Below are positions 39,738 through 50,900 of a stretch of DNA of 64,000 nt, piece after piece; position 1 is the first letter of the stretch; the number at the start of each line of letters is the position of its first letter. The notes beneath the pieces were generated by a model. It was not told the origin of the DNA. It saw only the letters and a program-made list of their open reading frames with translations, and did not search any database. This DNA comes from Ciona intestinalis. Taxonomy: Eukaryota > Chordata > Ascidiacea > Phlebobranchia > Cionidae. A program made the translations under genes and the position numbers. Where the stretch lies: the NCBI RefSeq assembly GCF_000224145.3, contig NC_020176.2, positions 2,788,348-2,852,347 of the forward strand. The letters are read 5' to 3'.

Positions 39738-41400
39738 AACATTTGGCTGTTCGTAAAATTACTACGTAAAACTGTACAACGTATTTAATTCTCTCGCACA
39801 TTATCAGAAAACGAGAGATGTTAGAAGAAAAACATTGTTATAACTTACACAACGGTAAACGTCGGACTTAAATCAGCTGACCTGTTAGGGGATTACCCTC
39901 AAACAAAACCTCTGTGGTCGAAAATCATGGCGCCCTTTCATGTCGAAAATCAAACTCATATGTTTGTTTTTTTGTTGAGGGCTGATAAAGTATTAGCACA
40001 CTTTAACATTATTTAACTTTATAACTTTACTTTGCTGCTTACTGCTTTTACAATATGCAATAAGTAAGGCTTGGAATTGTAGCGATTGAGTGTGTTTCGA
40101 GTACAGATTTATATTATAGTTTATCCAAATTAACTTAATACATAATGATTGAATATTAAACAGCCGTGTTGCGTAACTATTACATCTGGGGTAACTGTAT
40201 TTATGATTAAGGGACACATCCTGCATGTTTCATAACAATGTAAGGAAATAATATGACAGCCTGCCATTGTTTGGTGTTAATTGTCTCTTCCATCAGGTTT
40301 TGTGTTTGCGCTCATGCTTTATACATGTATTATAAAAGCCATCTTATTTTTTTGTGTTTCGAGGGCAGTAGGGGATTCCTTACACTATTGCTGTCCTCAC
40401 GTTTGTCCCTAGCCTGATGTTGCTCGTTTGTTCGTCTAATAAACTGAGTTGTCGACTTATCGTTTTCAAGCCGTTATGTTGAAATGGGCGCGACTGCTGA
40501 ATATGGCTTTTGCACCCCCAACAGAATCAAACTTAATAAAAAACATAAAATATATAAATGGATTTAAACTATGATATAACCCTTCATAATTCCTAATAAT
40601 CTTTAGTTTATTTACACGAATGATAAAACATGCGTCGGATACAGTTAATGTCGATTAGTTGTAAGTCTTTAATGGCAGAAATAATTGATCATGATATTGT
40701 TTAAGATGCCCAGGCGTAGACGGCAGATCGTCATAGCATCGCATTATCATTCAATAATAGGACTTCACACGGGGCAGAGATAGGCAACAGAAGATTAATA
40801 ATAACGGAACTCAAAATCGTTAGTTAAGTTACATATATAGTGCATATAATGAGAAAATACAACACAGGTAAAAGTACAATCTGCCATAACTTCATTTTTG
40901 TATCTATTTTGGCAGAATTTATGTTTTTTGTATAAGCCATCGGGTGTCACAGGCATTTTCGACAATGCGATTTAGGCAGCAAGTAAATACTTGTGAATTT
41001 ACAATGGTATTGGTAAACTAAATACAAAAGTGAGTGCAAACAGTTGGCATGAATAAATAAATGTTGTCATTTGATTTCATGCTTTCAGTATCCAATGAGT
41101 TTTCATATTTCACCCCTGAAAAAAATTGCAAAATTTTAGACATTTATGTTTTGTATGAGCAGAGCAATTTTTTGCCTATAGTTAATACGACATTGCAATT
41201 ATATCTTTAAAAAATAAATTATTTTTCTGAAAGATAGTAGTTTCAAATAAAACAGTAAATTTACACAGTTACACTATTAACCAAATAAGATTTATACAAA
41301 AAATATTTCAAAAATGGCGTGCACAAGCAAAAGCAGCTGAAAAGTATTAGAAGAGCGCGCTGTGGCATTAGTCCTTGTCTGTGCAGAGCACGAGTAAAAT
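39738..41400. other. Intergenic DNA between Fringe and the receptor
   Basis: Holds the Fringe upstream region (with a CAGCTG E-box near 39877), an LTR-like piece (40268-40523) and the receptor 3' flank. I see no coding sequence. Confidence 0.6.
40268..40523 (+). mobile_element. Possible solo LTR of an LTR retrotransposon (fossil)
   Basis: Starts TGTTTGGTGTTAATTG and ends CACCCCCAACA, with a TATAAAAG box (about 40331) and an AATAAA (about 40438) in the order expected for U3, R and U5. No internal region beside it and no clear target duplication, so the outer limits (the left one could be 40226) and the family (Gypsy-like is only a guess) are uncertain. Age cannot be judged from one LTR. Confidence 0.4.
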
Positions 41401-41992
41401 TTACTTTTTCTGGGTGGTGCTGTATGTAGTAGAAGGCGTCTCTGATGCCTCAACTTGGTAACGTTGTTTTTGCGTGTCGTCGAAAGAGCGATTGTCGCGA
41501 CCACTCACTGTATGCATACCAGAAGCACGCCTACAATACATGCAGTGATTTCAATGATGTCATTCCACCGGTCACACAGTAATCAACATGCAGGGGGAAA
41601 ATACATTTCTCTTAAACATCACTAAAACTGCATGGATTTCTAAAAGTACCATTGGGTAATGCTCTTAAATTTTAAACGTTTCTAATGGAACCAAGCACTT
41701 TTTGTGCGTACTTACAGTTTGATGATTGTGAAATTAATCTAAGTTGTAAAACATTGCACTTACCACATTGTACAAACTATACATGTTAGTTTAAGCTGCT
41801 CTTTGCTATATTATAACTAACAGCACACGCAAATTGCAAGCGAAGTGGCATAGCCATGCAAGTACAGCCATGTATAAAAATCTTACCTCCTTTTCACGCA
41901 GTAGTAAATAAGTGATATGATTAGCAACAAAACTACAATGCAAGAAATGACAATAGCAGCAATTTCGCCAGCTTCCAATCCAGTTGGGGTGC
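41401..41992 (-). other. Receptor segment: transmembrane helix and short cytoplasmic tail
   Basis: Exon 41887-41992 encodes [20 protein letters not shown] and then YYCVKRR, one clear transmembrane helix followed by basic stop-transfer residues. Exon 41401-41530 gives the tail; the Arg codon is split across the junction and yields RRRAS, a good PKA-type phosphorylation motif. The tail is Ser/Thr-rich with no enzyme domain and ends TTQKK. I see no AATAAA within about 400 bases past the stop; the nearest TTTATT on plus is about 40607. Confidence 0.88.
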
Positions 41993-44900
41993 CTGTAAAA
42001 AATATAAGTTCTGATATGAATAAATGTAACTTATTCATCGTTTTATCAGGGGTACTGTGTTTCATACACATTGTGCTCGCTTACGGGTTACCACATATGT
42101 AACTTTGTGAGTGATGTATTTTTTTTAGTATAAGGCTGACAAATTAGACAATGGTAAGCTACCACTGGGTTAAAGCAATTTCCATTTAGTGTCTTCCCCA
42201 AATATACAAAAGTCCACAACAGTGGCATCCAGCCTTGATCTGCACCCTTTGGTTTAAAGGCAGACAGCATAAACACTGCGTCACGGCACTAAACTATGGT
42301 CTAATGCTTGGTAGAAACAAACCATAAACACCACACAAGCAAATAAAAATACTAAAAGAACAAAAACAGCAAACTTAAATAAACAAAAAAACAACTAAAA
42401 TTAAAAAATAAAAACATCAAAAAATATTATAAATAAACAAACTTACTTGTTGAAAAGGGACCACCTGGTGCAGTCATCCCTGAGGTTTGACCACCACCAT
42501 TAACTCCTATGTAGCTGACATTGAACTGACGACCACTAGGAAGCGGGCCATTACAAACGGCTACAGTTGTTGTTGTACATGTGGAATCAGCACCTGCATT
42601 TTTTTAATAATAGGTTAAATTTTCTTCTACATTTTTTTCTTCTATAGGTTAAAGATTTTCTGTGGAATTTTTTTTTATAGGGTAAATGTTTTCCACAAAA
42701 ATTTGTTTCTTGCATAATCCTTTTTTTTTCAAAAAATATTTTTTCCACCTTGGTTAAATGTTCTCTATAAAAAATATTTTTAGCCATGAATTTTTTTTCC
42801 ATAAAGTTTCTACTTTTCTGCATAGGTTAAAAATTTTCTGTAAAACCAAGACCAGGAGATCAGTGATTTGTTCATGGAATTTATCATAGTTAAATTAAAA
42901 CAATGTTATAATTTACCAACAACATAGCCATCATTGTTAGCAGTTAAAGCTCTCTTCTTTCTACCACTCGCTGTTCCAGTGCATGTTATAGTGCCAGCTT
43001 GGTATGCAACAATAGGATTCTGATTGATAACATTTGCCCAAACGTTGGCGTTAGCTGAAGAAAATAAGAAAAATAGGTATAGTTATAAATCTAGCAGTAA
43101 AAAATGCATTATACTCTGTTATAACTATTTCAAATTTATTCAAATATATAACATTAAACAATTTAAAAAAAAATAGAGCTGTATTTCCAGGCCACTGTTT
43201 CCATAACTATATGTGTATATTTTAGTAGCATTTCGTGTATTCTGTTATGATGTGACTAGAAACGCCAAACAATATGAATGCAATGACAGGGCTTTAATTA
43301 TGATACATACAGTTAAATTAAATAAAAAACCATTAAATTTGTCACAGTTTTACTGTTTAAAATTTAAACGCGGTTCTAGCTACCTTTAATCATTTATAAA
43401 AAAAAATATTAAAATTATTTAGTAATTTTCCGCAACAAAGAGGTTCAAGTTTAAACTAAAATTCAGTCATGAAAAAATTCTTACTTGTTGGAGTAGGTGC
43501 TTGAATTTGCCAAACAATAAGTTGGATTTGATTAATAGTGCCGCCTATTTCTGAAAATAACTGCGCTTTTCTGAGGCATGGGTTTTCAACTTGGAAGGCA
43601 ACTGTGGGTGAAACTCCAAGAGCGTTTGTTGTGGGGCCAGCAGTAGGGGGGGCAGCTCCAGCAATTAATGTAGGAGCTGCAAAATAACATATTGTAAAAA
43701 TATTCACCCACAAAATAACAACTCATAAGCAGGCAAGAGGTGTATTAAACAGTACACCCATGTGTTCAAAAACATAAATTTGTGAAAGTTTTTACTTAAT
43801 AAATTTATGAATTAAATTTTCTGAATGTTTATTTGTAATTTTTTTTTATATATTTGATATATATACTAATATAAATTCAGCCTACCTCTGTAAAGTGTGG
43901 CACTTGTTGATGGGTCACTCATTCCAACACTGGTAGATTGTACCACACTACCTGAGTACCCATGGCCAGCTTGTAAGTTTGTAAATACAACGCTGTTGTT
44001 CAGAGACACAGTGCTCGGAATAATTGTTATTGTCTAAAAAAATGTCATTATATTAAAGTAAACCCAGTGTAAAACACCTAATGTATATATTGCTTCAACC
44101 CAGTGGCCACTAATAGGTTGTAGCGCTCTGGGTGTCAGGGTAATGGAAAACTCCGGCGTAAATCTCAAGTAGTAGGCCACCTTTACGACCTCACCCACAT
44201 AAAATACAATGAATGAATTTAACTTGCTGTTATCTCATGTTGAGGGTAAAACGAGAGTAGTTATAACAAGGGTGTTCTGTTTCATACACCTCCTGCCCGC
44301 TTACGAGTTACAATCACAAAGTGTGTAACTTTGTGTGTAATTGTTTTTACTGAATGGCTGACAATTTAGACAACCCATTAGTAACCATTGAGTGACAAAA
44401 TGTTAATAAATAATGTAACTTACGCGAACGTCACTAGAATTGCTAACAGCAGTCAGAGTGACAATATAAGTACTGTTGCCAGGTACAGGTTTAGCGGAGT
44501 CCCATGTTACAATTGCTGAAGTATCAGAGAGAGATGTAATTTGAACGTTGGTGGGCACGCCTTGAGGGGCTGAAATTTAAAACAATGAGAAATTACTAAC
44601 AGCTAAAAAGCTACGTGTTGTCGAACGTATTTTAGTGAGAACCATGTCATTGTTTACGCTTATTATATTTTTTACAAGACCAAAATAACGCCTTAAGTTT
44701 TCTGTTTTTATGAATGGTTTGTTTTGGTTAATTTCAAATAAAACTGAATGAATGAATGAATGAATGAATGAATGTAACTTGCTTTATCCTCGCGTGGCCG
44801 GAAAACGACAGTCGTTATAACACGAGTGTTCATACACCTCGTGCCAGCTTATGAGTTACCATGTATGTTACTTTGTAGGTGAAAAACTCTTACCAATACT

Positions 44901-47900
44901 TGTTGTTCTGCTAGTTAGTATTACACTCACTGGACCAAATCCGGCAGAGGTACTCGCTCTCACAGTTATTTCATAAGACCTGTACCAAATATTTTCAAAA
45001 TAAGCACAAATGAATTTTTAGGTCAATTCAAATAACAAATAAATAATTTTTTTTAGTCAGGGTTAAATTGTACAGTAATGGCCTATATGTTGTCCTGGTA
45101 AACCTAAACTATCTATCCAGATTCTAAAATGATGCGATAGGTTACACATAAATTTAACCCTGATTATAAGTGTTTACACTAAAATATCAAATTAAAAAAA
45201 TAGGTTTTTGCAACTACCATTTTAAAAATAAACATTTTGGCACCACTTTTTTATGGAAAACAAAAAGGTCTTTCAACCTTAAAAAAATATTATTTATGAA
45301 TTAAATTTTCTGAAAGTTTATTTGTATTATTTTTACATTTATTTTTACAAAATATTCTCTAAATCTATTAAAACTATTGGTATATTACCTGAAAGATGTT
45401 AGGTTTCCAAATACAATAACTCCTGGGGTATTTCCATTAGCAGTTACTGATTGCACTCTATTCTGTGTGCAGCTGGTGTCCCCAAATCTTGTGCATTCTG
45501 CTTGGTCTTGGCTAAAAAATAAAACAAAGTGGTATATGTGGGGTTGTTTTACATTTTTTCCATCCACAAACATAAGCGCAGAATTTAAAATAACGGAAAC
45601 GCCTTTTTTATTTGAAAATGTTTTAAAAACAATTCGAACTTGTTCATTAAATGTCTAATTTGTATTGTAATTATTTTTCATATTTTTCAGTATATTAAAT
45701 CGATAAATTCTGTTTTATAGTTTGTCTTAACACACTTTCCTTCCAATTACACCACATATTTTTAAAATTAAGTAAAACTTAATATGATTTAATTTGTACT
45801 ATATTGTAGGTTTAGCAACCACGCTTTTTAGGCTCTTTTTTAAAGTATTTTTTTAGCATTTGTTTACAACTGTCATAACCCGTCTCTTGTTTATAATCAG
45901 TTTAAATGGTTTTATAATCAATTTGAATCAAAATGGTATTATATTCAAAGAGATAATCAAAATTTGTTTTATATAAGGTTACAAAGAATTTCTGTCACAT
46001 ATTTCTTACTTAAGAGTTGCTTCATATCGCAATAAAACACCATTGGCAGGCACTGGTGGTGTGATGGTCACCCTAATAGTATTAGTCCTTCCCACTGCTA
46101 CAAAAGCACCGATCTGAGCTGGAACTGAAATAAAAAAAATAGATTTTTAGGTGGCATACAACTAATTTTCTCTAAATTTGTTGGTTTCTATTTTAAAATG
46201 CAATTTCTTAATGATATTTATCCTTAAAAATCTTTGCACTTTTGCATGTTCCTTGAAAAAAAATCTTACATATATGCTAACACCTAATTTTCCCACTTAA
46301 GTTTTTGGCATACAACATTTTTCGAAATATATATTTCATAAAACTTACCGGCTTCATTTGTTTGTATTACTTGATTGACACCAGGCCCCTCACCAACAGC
46401 AGTTGATGCATATACAGTTACTGTGTAGTCAGTAAAAGCAGAGAGTCCTGTAATGGTGTAGCTTGTAGCACCAGTGACTACTTGAGATCCAGCACCTGGA
46501 CTCCATGTAACTCTGTCATGAAAAAATAAAAATTAATGTAACTCTGTTACAACACTTTTTCCGATTAAAAAAGCAATAATTTTATATATTTATCAATAAA
46601 ACAGAATTCCGTGTTTTTCCATGCTCAAAAAGAATACAAATCATAACCCTTATATATAAACCGTTGCCAGCAGGCATTTTGTAATTGTAAAACAGCTTTT
46701 CTTGCAATTTACGTAATTATTATCAACTCAAAATCCCATACAGGTCGGTTTTAGAGTGAATGACATTCAAACATCTGCACTCTTATTTTGTTACAAGAAT
46801 CGTCCAACTTCATGAGCGCTAAATCAGGGCTAGATTCACAGAAACTAGCACAATTATTTCTTTTTTATAAACAGAGCTATTCATACTTTACCTGTACTGA
46901 GTAATGACTCCATTATTAACAGCTGGCGGTGCCCAGTTGACAGTTATAGAGTCGGCAGTTTTTGTGCCTTCTGTGACGCTTGCCACGGCTGCTGCCACGT
47001 CTTCAAGAGTTGTAAATGTTTGTGTCGTTGCAGTTGCAGCACCTCCCTTGCCTGCTGAGGTCTGTGGAGTAACCTGGAAAAAAATACAAATTGATATATG
47101 AAGTAATGGCCTAAATCTAAAGTTCAATGGTGTGCCTTGCTAAAGTACCTTACCCATATATGAACTAAACAAAATAAAAGAGTGACTGTAATTTAAACCC
47201 AAAGTTTATGGGTTCAAGGCTTGGCACTACTACAATTGCATGTGTCTTTAGGCAAAAAACTTAACGTCCATTTCTCCAACCTAGTGGTTTCTTATGGGTT
47301 GTTTAAATTGTCAGCCATACATTACAAAAAAGATGGTAAAAAACTCACTATGACAGTGTATGCTGTGTTGGGCATGAGTCCAGTAATTGTATCCGTTGTA
47401 GACGTAAAGTTTTGATCAACAGCAGTGCTTGTTCCAGCAGAAGTCACATAATACCTAACTTCATATGAGAGCATGCCAGTGACTGTGGCTGGTTGGTTGA
47501 AACTCACACCTACTGAAGTTGCTTGTGGTACAACATTCACACTTGTAACTGGATCGGTTGGTACTATGTGAAAATAAGTTTGATTGTAAATATATGATGT
47601 ACAGCAAGGCAAGTTATTAAGTGTAAAAACCTCTTCTGGCACAATTTTCTAAAATTTGTTATTTATTCTTGGTTGTAAATAGTTAAAGATAAGCCTTTTA
47701 ACTAGAAGCTCAATGCTGCTGCCATTGTCTGTTTGCTGAATACTTAAAAAAAATACTTAAAAAACAATCGCCCACAAAGTTACATTCGTGGCAACTTGTA
47801 AGTGAGCACTAGGTGTATAAAACAGAACGCCCGTGTAAAAAGGACTATGATTGCCCCACCAGGCGAGAATAAAACAAGTTACATTCATTTATACTTGGAC

Positions 47901-50900
47901 AAAACATTTAACAACAATTGCTCCAAACCAGTGGTCACTAATGGGTTGTATATATAGGCTGTTAGAAAATGCATATATCTGTACTGGACTTGACATACTC
48001 AACTATATAGGATTATTGGTAAAGGACCTTTTTAAGATTTGTCCGGCACCGTGGAAAAAAACAGTCACCCACAAAGTGGTAGCTCTTAAGGGAGCATGAG
48101 GAATATGGAACAGAAAACCTGTGTTATAACGTCTTTTTCGAGACACTCGAGGATAAAAAAGTTACATTCATTCATAAAACTTACCGGCTTCATTTGTTCG
48201 TATTACTTGATTGACACCAGGCCCCTCACCAACAGCAGTTGACGCATATACAGTTACAGTGTAGTCAGTAAAAGCAGAGAGTCCTGTAATGGTGTGGCTT
48301 GTACCACTAGTGACAACTTGATTTCCAGCACCTGAATTCCATGTAACTCTGTCATGAAAAAAATGGTGAATTAAAAAATTTTTACTTTGCATTTTTTTCT
48401 GAACGAACATAAATCAGAAGAAAATTTTTTATCCAAAAAACAAATGTAATTGATTGCTCTACTTTCAACAACTGTAATTATAAATGAAATATGTTTATTT
48501 ACCTTTTATTCGATGGAAACTGTTACACACATATTTATTCACTCAGGTGAAAAAAATTGACAAAAAATAGAATTCAAATCCATGCAACTGACATCAAAAC
48601 AATACTTTTAAATGGAAACTCAAAATGAACCAGCTATTCATACTTTACCTGTACTGAGTAATGACTCCATTATTAACAGCTGGCGGTGCCCAGTTGACAG
48701 TTATGGAGTCGGCAGTTTTTGTGCCTTCTGTGACGCTTGCCACGGCTGCTGCTGCGGCTTCATCAGTCATAAAAGTTTGCGTCACTACAGTTGCAGCACC
48801 CCCCTTGCCTGCTGTGGTCTGTGGAGTAACCTGGTGGAAAAGAAATGTTAAACATATTGCAGTGTAAAAAATAAAGTGTTGTATTATATTACATTAAATT
48901 AATTTGAATAAATAAATGCAAGTTTTTAACCTTGCATAGTGGGGCTAGGATACTGGTTGTTTTTTTGGGCTAAAATTTAGACAACCCATTAGGGTGTACT
49001 AAATTGAAGAAATTGTTGTTAAGTGGCCTACCATATGACGTATGCCTACAATGGTAGCAACGTTCGGCCTCAAACCTGTATTCTCTGGCTTGGAGAGTGG
49101 TATATGTGATAATTAAAAAGGTTTGTCATTGTATTGAATTCTGTTTATTGACGAGAGCTATTAGAACAAAAACTTACTATAACAGTGTAAGCTGTGTTGG
49201 GCATGAGTCCAGTAATTGTATCAGCTGTAGATGTAAAGTTTTGTTCAACAGCAGTGCTTGGTCCAGCAGAAGTCACGTAATACTTAACTTCATATGAGAG
49301 CATGCCAGTGACTGTGGCTGGTTGGTTGAAACTCACATTTACTGACGTAGCAGCAGTTGCTATCACAACACTTGTAACCGGATCAATTGGAACTGAAAAA
49401 GAGAAAAAATAAGGACCAGACACACAAAATATCAATTACTCCTTGCATAAAAAAATTATAAAAAAAGTTATAAATTAAGAGTTTAACTGCCACAAAACTA
49501 AAGGTTTCTCTTTAACGTAAAATGGTTTTTGATTTATTTGTTTAGTTACAATCAAAAAGACATATTAAATTAACATTGTTTTACATCTATTATGCCCAAG
49601 TATGGTATATTTTTAACTGTTAAAAATGGAACATTTTTTAAAAAATATTTTACCTGATTCCAAGGTTCTTTGCACAGCAGAATTGCTTACACCTCTACCA
49701 ATAGCAGTATAGGCATACACGGTGACCGTGTAGTCAAGATTGGAAGTGAGAGGGGTAATGCTGTGTGTGGTGGTTGTGGAACTAAAGTTCATCATACCAT
49801 TGCCGGGACTCCATGTTATTCTAAAATATATTGGAAAAATGCATGAAGTTTAAATGTGTAATTGTAACTTATTTGTTTATCCTTTCATGACACAGTAAAG
49901 AAAGTCATTATAACACAGGTGTCCTATTTCATACACCTCATGTCTGCTTACAAGAACGAATGAATGGAATTTATTTATCCTCGCATGGCGAGGCATTGAC
50001 AGTTGTTATAACACAGATGTTCTGTTTCATACATTCATGCCAGCTTACGAATTACCATGTGTGTAACTTTGTATGTGATTATTATTTTTTTATTTTTACG
50101 TATGGTTGACAGATTGAACAACCACTAGTGACCACTAGGTCTAAGCAATTGTCGTTACGAGGCTTGCCTAAGGGGACACATACGCCAACAATGGTAACAG
50201 CGACAAGCCTTGAACCTATAACCTCTAGGTTAGAAGCAGGCGTGCTAACCATTGTGCCATGGTGCTAGACATGTTATCATGTATGCAACTTGGCGGCAGC
50301 ACCAAGCTTTGAATCTGGTATCCTTTATTTAAAAGGTACTTACTGATACTGTGTGATTACGCCATTGGGCATAGTAGGTGCACCCCATGTTACATCAATT
50401 TGATCGAAACGACTTGAAGAGACCACCAGGCTAGACACCATACCAGGGGTATCTTCTAAAGTTGTATTTGTAGCAGTGGCAGTGGGCCCCGCACCTGTGG
50501 CCCCAGTTCTTGGTGTTACCTAGAAAAAATGACATTTCACATCACATAAATTGTATTTATCTTATTAAAAAAGATTATAACATTAATAAAATAAGTGAAA
50601 AGAAATGATTTTTTGCACTAAAACGAATTGCACAAAAAATCATTATAGTTTAAAAACTAGTTGTCAACTAATGCATGAATGAATGAATGAATGAATGTAA
50701 CCTACTTTATCCTCGCATGGCCGGAAAACGACAGTCGTTATAACACTGGTGTTCTGTTTCATACACCTCATACCACCTTACAAGTTACCAAGTATGTTAC
50801 TTTGTAGGTGATTAACTAATTCTTACCACGAAAGTGTATGCGCTGTTTGGTGTGAGCGCTGGAACTGTACCAGAGTTTGTATTCAAGGTGACTGATTGTG

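Larger units (their letters stand above)
43886..46124 (-). other. Receptor segment: last two FN3 domains
   Basis: FN3 in three exons (46010-46124, 45389-45511, 44894-44979: [21 protein letters not shown], then [18 protein letters not shown]) and FN3 in two exons (44424-44569, 43886-44033: [20 protein letters not shown], then [14 protein letters not shown]). Here the exon cuts differ from the upstream cassettes, so this part has a separate history. Confidence 0.82.

Noticed and set aside
22909-41400. Possible operon of NCAPG2, GALM, Fringe and the receptor
   Set aside because: Same strand, but spacers of 0.6 to 1.7 kb are longer than the very short ones typical of tunicate operons.
42587-42823. 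Lys-rich minus-strand frame
   Set aside because: Low-complexity intronic repeat (TTTCTxCATAGGTTAAA-like units) between two well-phased receptor exons.
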